DNA from: Adiantum capillus-veneris
Lineage: Eukaryota; Streptophyta; Polypodiopsida; Polypodiales; Pteridaceae
DNA: 64,000 bases
NCBI GenBank assembly: GCA_014529385.2
Contig: CM043971.1
Coordinates: forward strand, 24,173,769 to 24,237,768
Reading direction: 5' to 3'
Shown here: positions 1-11,399 of the stretch, piece by piece
Layout of the letters: each line of letters starts with the position of its first letter
How positions within the stretch are numbered: the first letter of the stretch is position 1
The notes under the pieces: generated by a model
Told to the model about the DNA's origin: nothing
What the model saw: the letters and a program-made list of their open reading frames with translations, nothing else
Databases searched by the model: none
Made by a program: the position numbers and the translations under genes

Positions 1-1412
1 ACAGTTGGAGACATGTGTGCACCAGATTCTTCATAATAGGCTTGAACAGGCACTAAGGCTTGTTCTTCCTGATTCTCTAAGGTTGGTGCATATCTAATGC
101 CCACTGGTCTTGCTCCTGGTAAAGGTGGTTGTTGTCCCAATACCGGTTGCGGTCTTTCTATCCCCATAGGTCCTGGTACATTTCCCGTTGGGTATCGAGG
201 TACTGGATGTACCTGAGGTGGTGCTAATTGAGCAGGAGGTGCATACTGACGCTCCCTTACATACCCTTTGTTGTAATAGCACTCCTCTGTTGGATGGTTT
301 GTCCATTTTTGTTCAATAGCACACCATTTCAGTGGTTTTGGCAATGGTTTTTGGTATGGTGCCATCCTTTTTAGAGCATCTTCTATCATTTGCTCTACAT
401 TTGGCATGGTTGTTGTTTGAACATTCTTTTTAGTGGTAGTCTCGCTCGCTACGGAGGAAGAGCTACTGGATGCAAAATCTGTATCCGCTGACACCTCTCC
501 ATAAACCGTACAGTTATCCACTAAGTACAATGCTTCTCTCGTTACTTGCTCGAAACTTGTACAAGCTTTCAAGTGCAAGTCCTTCTTGAGAGTGTCGTTT
601 CTCAATCCTTCAATAAAGAGAACAGATAGTCTGTCATCTTGTGGTCGTTCACGTACTGGACATCTCTCAATGTATTGTTTGAGGCGAAGTGAAGCTTCCT
701 TCACTTTTTCGTGTTCTCTCTGTTTAAAAGCATATATTTGTGAGACCGTATTGTGCTTAATCCCTCTTTTTGAGAATTCCTCAGCAAACTCTCCTAGCAA
801 ATGGTCAATGTCATGGAATCCCCCTCTGTTCATTGGTTGAAACCATGTCAATGCCGTACCTTCTAGAGTAAGACCAAATCCCTCGTATTGTGTATGGAAA
901 TCTTTTATCTGCTTAGCTCTTAAGACTTGCTTAAAGAGTGACACATGTGCATACGGATCTCCTGAACCACCATACTTCTTTGGAATACACTTGGCTACTT
1001 GAGATGGTCTCATACGTCTATGGTCTGCTACCAATCTCATTGCTCCTGTGTCCCAACTAAAGCTTTCTCCAGCACCATGGACTTCATGGGTTACCCTTGT
1101 CGGTTCCCTTGCCCTGAGTCTACTACTAGGAGGTAAATGTGATGGTTCCGCTTCGAACCTTGGACCTGGAGTGGTATACATGGAGATTGGAACTGCACTA
1201 CCTCGATTCGTATCCATTGACTCTCTGGAATGTAATGATCCCATTGGTCCGGGCTTCGAGTACTGAGGTTGACTGAAAGAGTCAGCAGACTGAGTTCTTT
1301 GTCCTCCTGTTGTCATTGGGTTTTGCACTCCATTTGTTGGTGTTGGTCTTTGTGAGCTAGAAGTAACATAATACTGATGTAGTGTTCCCCCAAAGTATGT
1401 ATATCCTTCTAA
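1..1412 (-). CDS. LTR-retrotransposon gag polyprotein, partial at window edge
   Basis: The minus-strand frame is open from 1412 to base 1, so the product continues outside the window. The N-terminal third is Gln/Ser/Pro-rich. From about 980 down to 550 it matches the Retrotrans_gag (capsid) pattern: GDPYAHVSLFKQVL, then an EGFGLTLEGTALTWFQ block, a helical stretch with EFSKRGIKHNTVSQIYAF, and a LRNDTLKKDLHLKA block. Near 330-260 there is a short zinc-knuckle-like motif (C-x8-H-x4-C, in WCAIEQKWTNHPTEECYYN), followed by a Pro-rich tail. The frame is the same as that of the ORF upstream and is separated from it by one TAA, so no obvious own ATG sets its start. In such elements gag forms the virus-like particle that packages element RNA. 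Protease, RT and integrase would lie left of the window. The family call is secure at superfamily level; the Tat/Ogre-like lineage is inferred from the extra upstream ORF. Confidence 0.85.
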
Positions 1413-2177
1413 TTATTTCTTGCCCATTGTTGAGTATTGCCTCCCATACTTGTCGTAAGCGGCAATTTTCACTTCCGATCCCTCTGTGTAGGTAAAGACA
1501 TAAAGTCTTTTTTGGTCTGTCAACTCTCCGGTGTAGGGTTCTTCACATGTATAATAGAGATCTTGCTCCCCATTATTATATTTATATAGCCCCACATAGA
1601 TGTTATCAGTGTTGATCCTTGTAGTTTCATTCTCTCTTCTTAACCTCGCATCAGGGAAGTTCATTATTGGTGCTTTCTCCTCAAGTTCTTCATCTACTTT
1701 GGCTTTGGTGCCCATCAATCCCCACTTGTCCACAATGTTAGGGTTTAGGACTACCAAGTACATGGTACCCTCGTCATCTAGATATCTATCTCCGCTATAG
1801 CTCACAGGCACTAAGTCCTTGAACTCACTAGGTCTATCTTCTATCTTTACACAATAGCGGTCCATTCCATCTTTGTAGATCTTGGCACCTTGCTCATTGT
1901 CGTACTGGTATTTTATGAACAATAGCTTCATTGTGGCGGAAGGGTTTGATGATCCTGCTGCCATATTTTCTCTGTTGTTCAGGTTCAAGTGTTCCAAGTG
2001 TTCGGTGAAAATCTCGTAAGATCTCTCCGAAGAAGTATCAGAAACACTTCCTTCAAAGATCGGCTCTAATGGTTGCACCCAACTTTGGTTTACACTTCCC
2101 TCGGTTGATATGACACTTGCTTGTTCCCCTTGTTTTGGTTGGTTATTCTGGAGATTCCTGCCCGATCTCAAATTCAT
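1413..2177 (-). CDS. Extra ORF upstream of gag in the LTR element, unknown function
   Basis: 254 codons from an ATG at 2177-2175 (a TTG precedes it) to TAA at 1415-1413. The N-terminus is polar and low in complexity (MNLRSGRNLQNNQPK), followed by an acidic, Ser-rich region and then a folded-looking part rich in Tyr, Asp and Val with several YxxY/DRY-type patterns. I recognise no domain. It lies between the leader and gag, in the same frame as gag, with a single stop between them. Plant Tat/Ogre-type Ty3/gypsy elements are known to carry an additional ORF upstream of gag, so the position fits that group. Alternatively it is simply the N-terminal part of a longer gag protein that has acquired a stop codon. 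Confidence 0.6.
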   Translation of the reverse strand: MNLRSGRNLQNNQPKQGEQASVISTEGSVNQSWVQPLEPIFEGSVSDTSSERSYEIFTEHLEHLNLNNRENMAAGSSNPSATMKLLFIKYQYDNEQGAKIYKDGMDRYCVKIEDRPSEFKDLVPVSYSGDRYLDDEGTMYLVVLNPNIVDKWGLMGTKAKVDEELEEKAPIMNFPDARLRRENETTRINTDNIYVGLYKYNNGEQDLYYTCEEPYTGELTDQKRLYVFTYTEGSEVKIAAYDKYGRQYSTMGKK

Positions 2178-2344
2178 CAATTCCCCTAAAGGACTTTAAC
2201 TTTTCCGTCTCGGCAATTTGTTTTCCCAAGTTTTTGTGGTCAGAATTGATCCAAACTGATTGATACTTGGTCAATTGTTTAATCTTGTCAGTTGGACAAC
2301 TTCTGTTTCATCAAGTGAGAATTTTGTTGCAGTTATGCTGAAAA

Positions 2345-2368
2345 AGACATTATACGCGTATGATGTCT
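2345..2368. repeat. 24-bp palindrome, copy 1
   Basis: AGACATTATACG/CGTATGATGTCT, a dyad centred on ACGCGT with one mismatch (TTATACG against CGTATGA). It is flanked by A-rich and T-rich runs that extend the dyad. Confidence 0.85.
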
Positions 2369-2626
2369 TTTTTCACAGATTTGGACTATTTTGGTTATGC
2401 TCACTCTCAGTAGCCCCCTTATGCTCTGTCCACTCACAAAATTCAGTTTGAACTCTGTTTGAGCAAGTTATGGCTAATTTAGGCTTTTCTTGGCAATTTT
2501 CCGCTTTTGACTTGTTTTGGGTCAATTGTGATCCAAATGGGATGAAACTTGAAATATAACCTCTAGACAGCTATTACAATGGATCTGTGTTGGCAAAGTA
2601 TCAAAATATGTCCAAAATTAGGTCAA

Positions 2627-2650
2627 AGACATCATACGCGTATGATGTCT
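2627..2650. repeat. 24-bp palindrome, copy 2 (perfect)
   Basis: AGACATCATACG followed by its exact reverse complement CGTATGATGTCT. It is the perfect form of the repeated dyad in the leader. Confidence 0.9.
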
Positions 2651-2751
2651 TTTTCATCAATTTGGGTCAAGACTTGATATTTATGCTTTCTACAGTGTTT
2701 GTAACAATCTTGTCAGGTCAGATATCAAAAATAAGCAGTGGATGTGCTAAA

Positions 2752-2775
2752 AGACATTATACGCGTATGATGTCT
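2752..2775. repeat. 24-bp palindrome, copy 3
   Basis: Same dyad as copy 1, with the left arm AGACATTATACG. It is flanked by AAA on the left and TTTT on the right. Confidence 0.85.
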
Positions 2776-3039
2776 TTTGTCCCAGATTTTGACTATTCTT
2801 GGTTTTAAGCCTTCTCCAATGTTTATAATTGAGTTTCAAGTGTTTTTGTCAGGTTTGAATGTAAAAACAAGATCTGAATCCAAAATTTCCTATTCTTTGC
2901 GTTTCTTGGACTCCGACTTGTCTTTTTGGGTTTCTTTGAGTGTTAATGCTCTTGTTTTAAGTTGAAATTAGGGTATAACCCCCCTTTTGAACACTCTGGT
3001 AAAGTCAAAATTTCTGTTTTGGTCTCTGTTTGGTCATTT

Positions 3040-3063
3040 AGACATCATACGCGTATGATGTCT
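3040..3063. repeat. 24-bp palindrome, copy 4 (perfect)
   Basis: Perfect dyad AGACATCATACG/CGTATGATGTCT. A degenerate half (ACGCGTATGAAGAC) also occurs in the LTR near 3947-3960. Confidence 0.9.
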
Positions 3064-3581
3064 AAAGTTGCAGATTTCCAGTTTTTTGGCACACAATCCT
3101 TCCTAAAGATTTCTCAAGTGCTCAGCAACTCCCAGATACACAGAAAATTTCTCTGACTTTTGTTTATTGCAAGTTTCACTACTAACTCGACGGTTTAGTG
3201 ATCTAACATGCAATCAACCATATCAAGCAAATACTCCAATGATTACTAGCTCTAGATCAGGATCAAATGAAGTCCTACCTAAGCTATTCCTAATCATAAA
3301 ATGGGTTTGGTAATTGTGATTTTAAAGAGATCCACTGCCACTCACGGACTAGCAAATTCTTCTTCTATCAACAACTACTCAACACCAACAAAACAACAAA
3401 CAAATCTAAGCTAAACTAAAAATACTGTCAACACGGAAGACCCAGGAATACCCCACTTCCTAGTATCTTTCGAGATCTTCGGAGTCCACCACTCCTAGAT
3501 CTTTTTTAACTAAAGTATACAAAGTAGTTTATACGACTCATCTCGTAGGATTAGTCTAAGGTCACCTACTTAGGGCTTTCG

Positions 3582-3599
3582 TCCCCGGCAGCGACGCCA
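3582..3599 (-). promoter_or_regulatory. Primer-binding site (tRNA-Asp-like)
   Basis: Minus strand reads TGGCGTCGCTGCCGGGGA, ending in the GGGGA typical of plant Ty3/gypsy PBS sequences that pair with the 3' end of tRNA-Asp. It begins two bases inside the LTR end, the usual spacing. Confidence 0.8.
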
Positions 3600-3601
3600 A
3601 A

Positions 3602-4230
3602 TGTTAAGGCGGTTATGCCACTAGCGGAAGCTAAATAGCGAGAACTCAACCAACAACAGAATTTGTCAGACGAGGACGGAGCTTGACCCGCAGGCGCATG
3701 AAAACAACTAGGTGGGTGTCAAATCACCTACTCGACCTTCTAATGACAATCACTACTAAGGAAATCAAATCTAAGTTCTAAAATACGCAAGTGACTGAAA
3801 TTCGTACTACGAACGAATGCTATACGAAACAAGATGTAGATTCATTGAATCGATCTCAAACTCAAGGGGAAGTCTATATACTAGGTAAGAACAACACCCT
3901 AAAGACTTGAACTGCAAAATCAACCTATAACCACTCCGTGCGGTAAACGCGTATGAAGACAGGCCGAAAAATACAGGTGATCGAAACTTGACCCCGATGG
4001 TACTAATGTGTAGCTCTACTCGTTGTGGTTCTATAGATATGTTGCACGCTCAATTCCGACACACGAGTTGGAAGAAAACTCACACCGAAGCTCGTAGGAA
4101 CTTACCACACATAGAAGCCGATAGCGCTCACTCTTGGTATCTGTGCGTAGCTCTCGCCGTTTCTAACACAATGGCGGTGTCGCTTCTCCAATGGCGGATC
4201 CGTAGCTCGCGTAGCAAGTAGATAAGACTC

Positions 4231-4274
<44 letters not shown>

Positions 4275-4560
4275 ACACAGTTACGGCGCTCCAAAAAACT
4301 CACTTTGATTAAAAAGATCTCCTTTAGGTTACAAAAACTTTGGCTTATATACCTCAGCCTTGGAGGTGAGAACATCTCTAACTAATTACATCAGCAAGTG
4401 AAATTACTTCGGGATTACAAGCTGGAAACTCAATTGAGTCCCGTTACTTAACGAATGGCTCAAATCAAAATTAATGTTGAAAAGACATTTATTACAATCA
4501 ATGGTTACAAAATGATGAGTGTGAGCAAAAATGTGGGTGTGATCCTCTGCTGGCTCAACA
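3602..4560 (-). mobile_element. 5' LTR of the left retrotransposon
   Basis: On the minus strand it runs from TGTTGAGCC (4560) to CCTTAACA (3602), giving TGTT...AACA ends. The right boundary is inferred from this terminal inverted repeat, because the partner LTR is outside the window. It contains a (CT)n tract at about 4232-4273 and a TATA-like element, TATATAAG on the minus strand near 4351-4344, suitably placed to drive minus-strand transcription toward gag. The PBS lies immediately inside. Confidence 0.7.
4344..4351 (-). promoter_or_regulatory. TATA-like element in LTR
   Basis: Minus strand TATATAAG. The same arrangement (TATAAAAGCCAA) occurs in the LTR at 60.1-61.0 kb. Confidence 0.45.
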
Positions 4561-4700
4561 CTAGTCTAGTGTGTGAGTGCTCTATGTTTTGCATGAGTTG
4601 ATGAATAGATGAGCAAGAAAGTTTCCAAGGCCGAACTCAAACCCACTCTCGAGCCCGGCCGCAAGCCTGAGCCCAGAGGTGGTGCTCAGATCCTCTATAG

Positions 4701-5022
4701 GGTCTTCTGGCTCCCATCTTGCAAACCTCGGAGACCACAAGGTCTGATGCCCTCAAGCAAGTATAGGACTACATCAAGGCTCACAAGCTCCAAAGTAGTA
4801 TTGAGAAATCGCAAATCTTATTTGATCATCCCCTTAAGAAGGCATTTGGACGAGACCATGTTAGTGCTCAAGTACTTGAGTCCCCACGTGTCAGCACATT
4901 TTTCTGTTGATGCTATCAAGCTATTGGCGATGCAGACAGCAAAGGACAACGAAATAGAACAGGTAAACGTCAAAGTGGACATGAGGGCAGAAAAGCTTAT
5001 GATGGTTATAATCCTCAAGTAA
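4701..5022 (+). pseudogene. SWIB/MDM2-domain fragment, broken
   Basis: Reading from 4701 gives a clear SWIB-like pattern: LAPILQTSETTRSDALKQV, a TAG at 4764-4766 exactly where SWIB proteins have Trp, then DYIKAHKLQ, then ILFDHPLKKAFGRDHV. Near 4861-4870 the homology shifts by one base and continues as LKYLSPHVSAHF, the usual C-terminal helix of the fold. The frame then runs on to TAA at about 5020. SWIB domains occur in chromatin-remodelling subunits, plant topoisomerase-like proteins and eIF2D. A stop plus a frameshift, and no flanking exons, point to a relic. It lies immediately outside the LTR. Confidence 0.6.
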
Positions 5023-5440
5023 TTAAGTTATCTGTCGCCACCCCGCATGCAACTTGCACCAATTTTAACTTGCAATATCTTCCTGTTTTGGGTCTCGATT
5101 GACACAGAGTCATTTCTTGTTGACTTCACATTATGCACACCGCATCCTACCTCGTCAAGCTTTTAAAAAATACCAGATTGCACATTTTCCAACGTGGACA
5201 AACTGGCTTTTTGCCCTCAGCTTTGCTTTTTAGTTCATCAATGCCAATCCCCACATCCATGGGTATCCATTCCAATTCCATAAGAATATGTTCACTTGTA
5301 ACTCGGCCTCATAGGTCACGCATCCCTATTTTCTCGATGGATTGGCCTCCTCCTTGGGCACATTTTCTTCATGAGAGATCTCCTTGTTTTTCTTATTCTT
5401 TTCCTCATATGCCTTGTGATACATATTTTAGCTTTTATTT
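5023..5440. other. Spacer, no feature seen
   Basis: AT-rich spacer. Short ORFs on both strands here have no recognisable pattern. Confidence 0.5.
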
Positions 5441-5604
5441 TATGCCCAGATATTGTAGAGATCGACCAAGATTGTATTAGTTTCCTCTCGTCGATCATTT
5501 GGCCATTTGAAGATGATTAAGATCCACCAAGATTGTATCCATCTGCTATTATCAGCCATTTTGGTAATTTGAAAACGTTCAATATAACATTTTATTTCAT
5601 TTCT

Positions 5605-5659
<55 letters not shown>

Positions 5660-5832
5660 CAGCCATGGCCTATACCTACACACGTTCCTCTCCCATTCAT
5701 AGTGTGGTCTCTCCATTGCGACTCTCATCACCACAACTTTGGAGCATCGAGAGTCACTCATCAGCCATACACATACTACATCACATGTAGCTTTGGTCCC
5801 ATAGGTCATATTTGACCTTCGAGGACAATAAT

Positions 5833-5906
<74 letters not shown>

Positions 5907-6123
5907 TTTTCCGTCTCTCTCACGGACAACGCCCAATGCTAGGCATCCGCATGGACAGTGCACAATGCTAGGCATCCATGAACACTAATGTTCATTTTAG
6001 TTTTTATTTTACTTCATTTTATTTTGTACCTAGACATTGTATTAGATCCACCAAGATTGTATCAATTTGCTCTCATAGGTCATTTTCGCCTTTTGAAGAT
6101 GTTTAATATAACATTTCATTTCA

Positions 6124-6193
<70 letters not shown>

Positions 6194-6429
6194 GGACAAT
6201 GCGTGATGCAGGCATCCTCGGTCAATGATCTTCATTTTATCTTTTATTTTACTTCATTTTCTTCTATGCCCAGATATTGTATGAGATCCCCAAGATTGTA
6301 TCAATTTGCTATCATCAGACATTTTGGCATTTTAAAGATGATTAAGATCCATCAAGACTGTATCAGTTTTCTATCCTTGGTCATCTTGGCATTTTGAAGA
6401 TGTTTAACATAATAGCTCATTTCATTTCT

Positions 6430-6490
<61 letters not shown>
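5440..6490 (+). repeat. Degenerate tandem duplication, each unit ending in a (CT)n tract
   Basis: Several related units contain CCAGATATTGTA...GATCCACCAAGATTGTATC...CATTTTGAAGATG and AATATAACATTTCATTTC, then run into (CT)n. Tracts are at about 5609-5655, 5838-5902, 6125-6190 and 6433-6487. The last ends in (AATC)n. The SLSLSL and ERERER ORFs here are translations of these tracts. Confidence 0.75.
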
Positions 6491-6491
<1 letters not shown>

Positions 6492-6685
6492 CAATCAATC
6501 AATCAAAACTAGAATAGGAGGTTTTAGAGTGTCCAAATGAGAATACATTTTACTATATTAGGCATGACCAAATTCTAGCATGCTAGGTGGCTCAATAAGC
6601 ATGCATGGGCATGTATAAGACATCGGGACGACTACTTACAAGAATGAAAGGGAGTTGAAGAACCGTTGTTGTTTTTTTTTCTTTT

Positions 6686-6744
6686 GGGGGGGTGGGGGGG
6701 GGGGGGGGGGGGAGGGGGACCTGAGAGGAGGTGCAGACACATCA

Positions 6745-6791
<47 letters not shown>
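6686..6791. repeat. Poly-G run and (GA)n tract
   Basis: A G-rich run at about 6686-6716, interrupted by single T and A bases, is followed by (GA)n at about 6749-6791. No gene is seen from 6490 to 7300. Confidence 0.85.
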
Positions 6792-6794
<3 letters not shown>

Positions 6795-7305
6795 GGCTTT
6801 GATGGTGTGCAACTTTGACGTCTATATTTATGGTGTTCCAGGCCAAAAATTGACACGAACAAAGTAATTCTACTATTGCGAGGAGCCCATAAGGCATAGC
6901 TGGAAGTCCCTTGATGACAACAAAGGAGAGTGGACCAACAGGAGCCATCGGCCATCCAAGCCCTTGGCACCGTTAGTGAGTTGTGTATGAGATGCATACC
7001 TCATCTCGATAGATTTTAGGGGCAAGTGGATCTTTGTTTACTGCCTAAACTATAATATAGATTGTAGTTCAGGAACTCCAACTTCTTCTCTAAGATCTAC
7101 CCGACCCTGTGAACCAACTTCTCATAGCACTATTCATGGTTATGCGATAAGTAGTCCTCCTACAAGTAGTGGGCCTCCAACAACTCTATTGTCGGTTCTA
7201 TCTTTGTGTACTTTGATGAGAAGGATAGTAATATGTTGATACTCTGTTGTTGCCGTACGGAGCCACTCTGCGGGAGGCAAAGGGAGACTCACTCGTGATT
7301 ATTTG

Positions 7306-7627
7306 AAAAGAGTGTGTAAGAGCAACTCCTACTCGGGTGAAAGCGTGGTTTGGTGGTACAAAAAAAGTACCTATTTTACTTCTACCAATGAAAAAGTGGA
7401 GACTAGTGAAATTTTTGTAGTTTAGGTCAAAACTTTTCGGACCTTGTGTTTTTAGATTCTTCTTTTGAAGATCTATCCATTGATATATAATATGATAGGT
7501 AGTTTTTCATGTAACATGTAAAAATTGTAACTCAAAGATTTGTCAAAGGTGCTGTTAAGGACAGTCCTTTTTGTACCACCAAAGCATGCTTTTAGCCACT
7601 CACCCAACCCCAAAATGGGCACTCTTT
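7306..7627. mobile_element. Probable MITE (inverted-repeat element)
   Basis: Arms of about 60 bp are inverted: AAAAGAGTG...GTGAAAGCGTGGTTTGGTGGTACAAAAA on the left, and the reverse complement of AAAAGAGTG...TGCTTTGGTGGTACAAAAA on the right. The AT-rich interior of about 200 bp has no coding capacity. The target-site duplication was not resolved. Confidence 0.5.
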
Positions 7628-7700
7628 TTGTGTGTGTAACATTCATCCCAAGCCTCAAAAGAATAAGAGACTGATTTTAATATTATTATCCTTTAAGCAT

Positions 7701-8275
7701 TCCTTTTTGGCTTGCCCAAAGGGCAAAGGCTATAGCGTTGCCTTCTCTTTTTTACGACTAAAATAGGAAAAAGGTTGAGTTATTTTTTTAAGCATTTTTT
7801 GATAGGTCAAAAATGTTGATTGGTTGAAATAAGATAGTGGGAACTCATTGAAATGAAGAGTGTGTAAATCTAATGATGGACATGTCTTGAGTTTTGAAAT
7901 ATGAAATGAACGCTCTTATATCAAGGAAAAGATTTTGAGTTGCCCAATGTTTTTGAAAGCATGAAACGTTGACAGCCTTACATGTTAAATGATGAAGCCT
8001 TAGAGGCTCCACAAATCCCAAGAGTCGCCTTTTCCTTTTGACATTTGAGAAGTTCTTTTACCCACCTTGTCATTTTGAGAAATTCGTTCACTGGTTGAAA
8101 CTTGAGGTAATAGACTAAAGTTGTCATTTTTGTTTATTAAAACTTTATGGAATGAATTTATCCTTTAGAGCTTTAATCCTTAAAGATTTTTTATGTTTAT
8201 TTTTAGAGATTTTAAAGCTAAGTGTAGAACTTAAAGATATAGAACTTTTAAAGTAAGGTCTCCAATGATCGAATG
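7701..8275 (+). repeat. Direct repeat, copy 1 (~570 bp)
   Basis: Begins with TTGGCTTGCCCAAAGGGCAAA and continues through CTATAGCGTTGCCTTCTC to GTAAGGTCTCCAATGATC. It is nearly identical along its length to 8287-8870, with no coding content. Confidence 0.85.
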
Positions 8276-8286
8276 AGGACCTAGAG

Positions 8287-8870
8287 TTTTTTTGGCCTAC
8301 CCAAAGGGCAAAAGCTATAGCGTTGCCTTCTCTTTTTGTTGACTAAAATAGGAAAAAGGTTGAGTTGTATTTTAAGCATTTTTTGATAAGCCAAAAATGT
8401 TGATTGGTTGAAATAAGATAGTGGAGACTCATTGAAATGAAGAGTGTGTAAGTCTAACAATAGACATGTCTTGAGTTTTGAAATATGAAATGAACGCTCA
8501 TATATCAACTTTCAAGGAAAAGATTTTGGATTGCCCTATGCCTTTGAAAGCATGAAAAGTTTGATAGCCTTACATGTTAAATGATAAAGCCTTAGAGGCT
8601 CCACAAATCCCAAGAGTCACCTTTTCATTTTGAAATTTGAGAAGTTCTTTCACCCACCTTTTCATTTTGAGAATTTCGTTCACCCTTTGAAACTTGAGGT
8701 AATAGACTAAAGTTGTTATTTTTGTTAGTTAAAACTTTATGGAATGAATTTATCCTTTAGAGCTTTAATATTTAAAGATTTTTTTAATTTAAAAAAAAGA
8801 TTTTAAAGCTAAGTTTAGAACTTAAAAATGTAGAACTTTTAAAGTAAGGTCTCTAATGATCCAAATATGT
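8287..8870 (+). repeat. Direct repeat, copy 2 (~580 bp)
   Basis: Tandem partner of 7701-8275, differing by scattered substitutions and small indels. The terminal motif CTAATGATCCAAATATGTCCC recurs once more near 9742-9763. Confidence 0.85.
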
Positions 8871-9156
8871 CCCTCTAATCTTTTTCTGATTTCTTTTTGT
8901 AGGAATCTTAGAAAATGCTCTCACATGCTTGAGTCTCTTTGAGGGAAAAGGGGGGAAAGGTGGCACGTGGAGGGGAAGAGAGAGAAAGGAAAAGATAGGT
9001 TGCATGTGTAATTTTGGAAAAATGATTTTTCGCAAGCATTGACACTGGAAATGATCAATAGCTGCCACGAGCCTACAGTCCATGAACGAGCAATTTGGAG
9101 GCGATGCATTGAGTGCAGGAAATGCTGACGCATCGTCTAGGGGGAGGGAGGTGCAT

Positions 9157-9205
<49 letters not shown>

Positions 9206-9720
9206 GGCGTTGTATCTGTCAAATGTGCCTATGGTTTTTGGAGGAGCTGCAGAGCAGGGCTCCATCCTCTCAAGAGGGTCTTGGAACCAAAGGTTCTGCA
9301 TGCGATGCTTCAACAGAATGTTCGCTGGTGAGAGAGAGGTGCAGAGCAAGAGCGATGGGCCTACCAAGGGGGAAAACTAGTGGTGGTGTGACGCTCTTCT
9401 GTGCGGAAACTTCTTTGTGCTGCACTGAAGCGAGAGAAGGGAGATGCAACTGAACGGTTTAAATGCGATGGAATACGCTGCGTAGAAATGTCATGAGAGC
9501 ATGTGGGAGCAGCAGGTCAGCATGGACAGCATGCACTGAGCCGGGGCAATAGTTGCAGAAGCAAGTAGATGGTGGCAAGGTGGGCCCCTGCTCGATTTCT
9601 CTGCGCCCTCTCACTCTGTATCTCATGTGCTGCTCGTCGACCTCCACGACCTTAGGACTTGAAATTTAAAGTTAAAGCAGCAAAGAATCTATGCAACTAT
9701 TTAATTAATGAAATGTGAAA
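8871..9720. other. Spacer with (CT)n tract at 9160-9201
   Basis: Mixed-composition spacer, somewhat GC-richer around 9240-9650. ORFs on both strands overlap the CT tract and show no domain. Confidence 0.5.
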
Positions 9721-10305
9721 AGGACCCAGTAAGCTCAACTCTAATGATCCAAGTATGTCCCTACAATTTTAAACCCATTAGTTTTGGTAGAATCTAGAGA
9801 GATACCTTTGTAAAGCTAAGTGGTAAACCGAATGGAGGGAAATGCTTTGTCTTTTTTTTAGCAAAAGTGGGGAAGGCACGTGGTGGAGAGAGAGGGAAGG
9901 GGGTTTTGATATTTTTTGGGAAAATTACCAAAATACCCCTCTAATTTGAAAGGTGTCGTGTGGAAGAGAGAGGACAGGGAGAGAGATGCCGAGAGAGAGA
10001 GAGGGAGAGAGAGAGAGAGAGAGAGAGTTTTGTTCTGTAACTTCTGTTCCACGGATGCGCGATTGTCTAGCGGAGGATGGTGAGGGAGGGCAGACAGTGT
10101 GCCTTCTAGTTTGGAGGTAGTCTTTAGCTTGTGCCTCCAGACCTGTCATGCACAAGGAGGAGATTACCACCATCTTCGAGAGTGAGTTTTTTCACGCATC
10201 GTAGATTGGTAGTGGGAGTTCTCCAGGCAGCAACATGGGAAGATGAAGCAGGGGCGTGAGCTCTTGCAAGAACACCATTGCTCCGAATGCATCTAAAGCT
10301 TAGGA
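9721..10305. other. Spacer with imperfect (GA)n near 9966-10027
   Basis: No gene-like frame seen. The GA tract is broken by GCC and GGG interruptions. Confidence 0.5.
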
Positions 10306-10666
10306 TGCTTTTTAAATTCAATTCTCTGTGCTTTTTTTTTTATAAAAAAGCTTAGAGATGTAGAGATTTTAAAGTGGGATCTAGCTTCAGATTAAGGCCT
10401 AAAATTGAGGCCTATTTTTTTTGTCAAGGAATATTTTTTCTATCAAAACAAGTGCTTTAAAAAAAATCATGTCATTTGACATGCTAGAATCTCAAAATTG
10501 TCTGTCATTTTTTGTGTTTATATCTTTAAGTTCACATTATATATGACAAATTATATAAGTTGATTACATTACACAAAGCATATGAAAGAGGGCTTGAAAA
10601 ATTGCATGTCAAAAAGAAATTTTTATCATGCCTGGCAGGCCTAGTGATTTTATCACTTGTTTTTAT
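10306..10666 (+). repeat. Dispersed direct repeat, copy 1
   Basis: Shares AAATTCAATTCT...AAGCTTAGAGATGTAGAGATTTTAAAGTGGGA...CATGTCATTTGACATGCTAGAATCTC...TGATTTTATCACTTG with 13623-13973, with the same order and few indels. Confidence 0.85.
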
Positions 10667-11399
10667 TAGAGGGTAAAACTTTGAATTAAAGAAAGTGAAA
10701 ATGTTACATGGATCAGTAGGTAGGGGGAGGGTCACCCCGAGACGCTAAAGTTTTAGGACTTCTATACTCTTTAGAATGCAACTTAAAATTTTCAAGGAAG
10801 GAAAGGCATCCATATGTCACTCCCTTGTTCAGTTCAAAAAACACCTTACAAAACATATAATCTAAAATGTAAAAGTAAAAGGTAAGATTGTAAGAAATGA
10901 CATAAGAAATGAAAACCTTTACAAAACATCTAATCTAAAATGTAAAATGCAGAAGTAAAAGGTAAGATTGTAAGAAATGATAGCCTTTGCAAATGTAAGA
11001 CCTGACAAGCTTTTTGAAATGTAAAGTCAAAAGACTTTCTATTCTACACAAAATAAATGTTGGAAGTTCGATTGCACACAAAAAAAAGGGGATAACTTTA
11101 GTGGAGGTTTTGTTACTTAATGTGTATTTACTTTTTGAATATATAATAAAAAAAGAAGAATTTTAGTAATTTTTTTTGTTTAATGCAAATGTAATTTTTG
11201 AAGATATATTTGGCTTTATCTTTTTAAGGGGCTTTTTTCAAGACCAATATTGATATGTTTTAGAAAATTTTGGAAGTATGTATTTCTTTAAAGAGCTTGA
11301 GGAAAAGAAAAAAGCCCGCTTAACGTCCACTTGGGACTGTCTTCCTTTGAGGACATGCATGACACACAAATACAGGGTTCGTTATCCACATTTTTTACC

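Larger units (their letters stand above)
2178..3581 (-). other. Long 5' leader of the LTR element
   Basis: About 1.4 kb between the primer-binding site and the first ORF, read on the minus strand. It holds no coding frame I can support; short plus-strand ORFs here look like chance. It contains four near-identical 24-bp palindromes, annotated separately, and a more complex 400-bp stretch next to the PBS. Confidence 0.6.

Noticed and set aside
586-840. Plus-strand ORF of 84 codons
   Set aside because: Antisense shadow of the gag capsid region.
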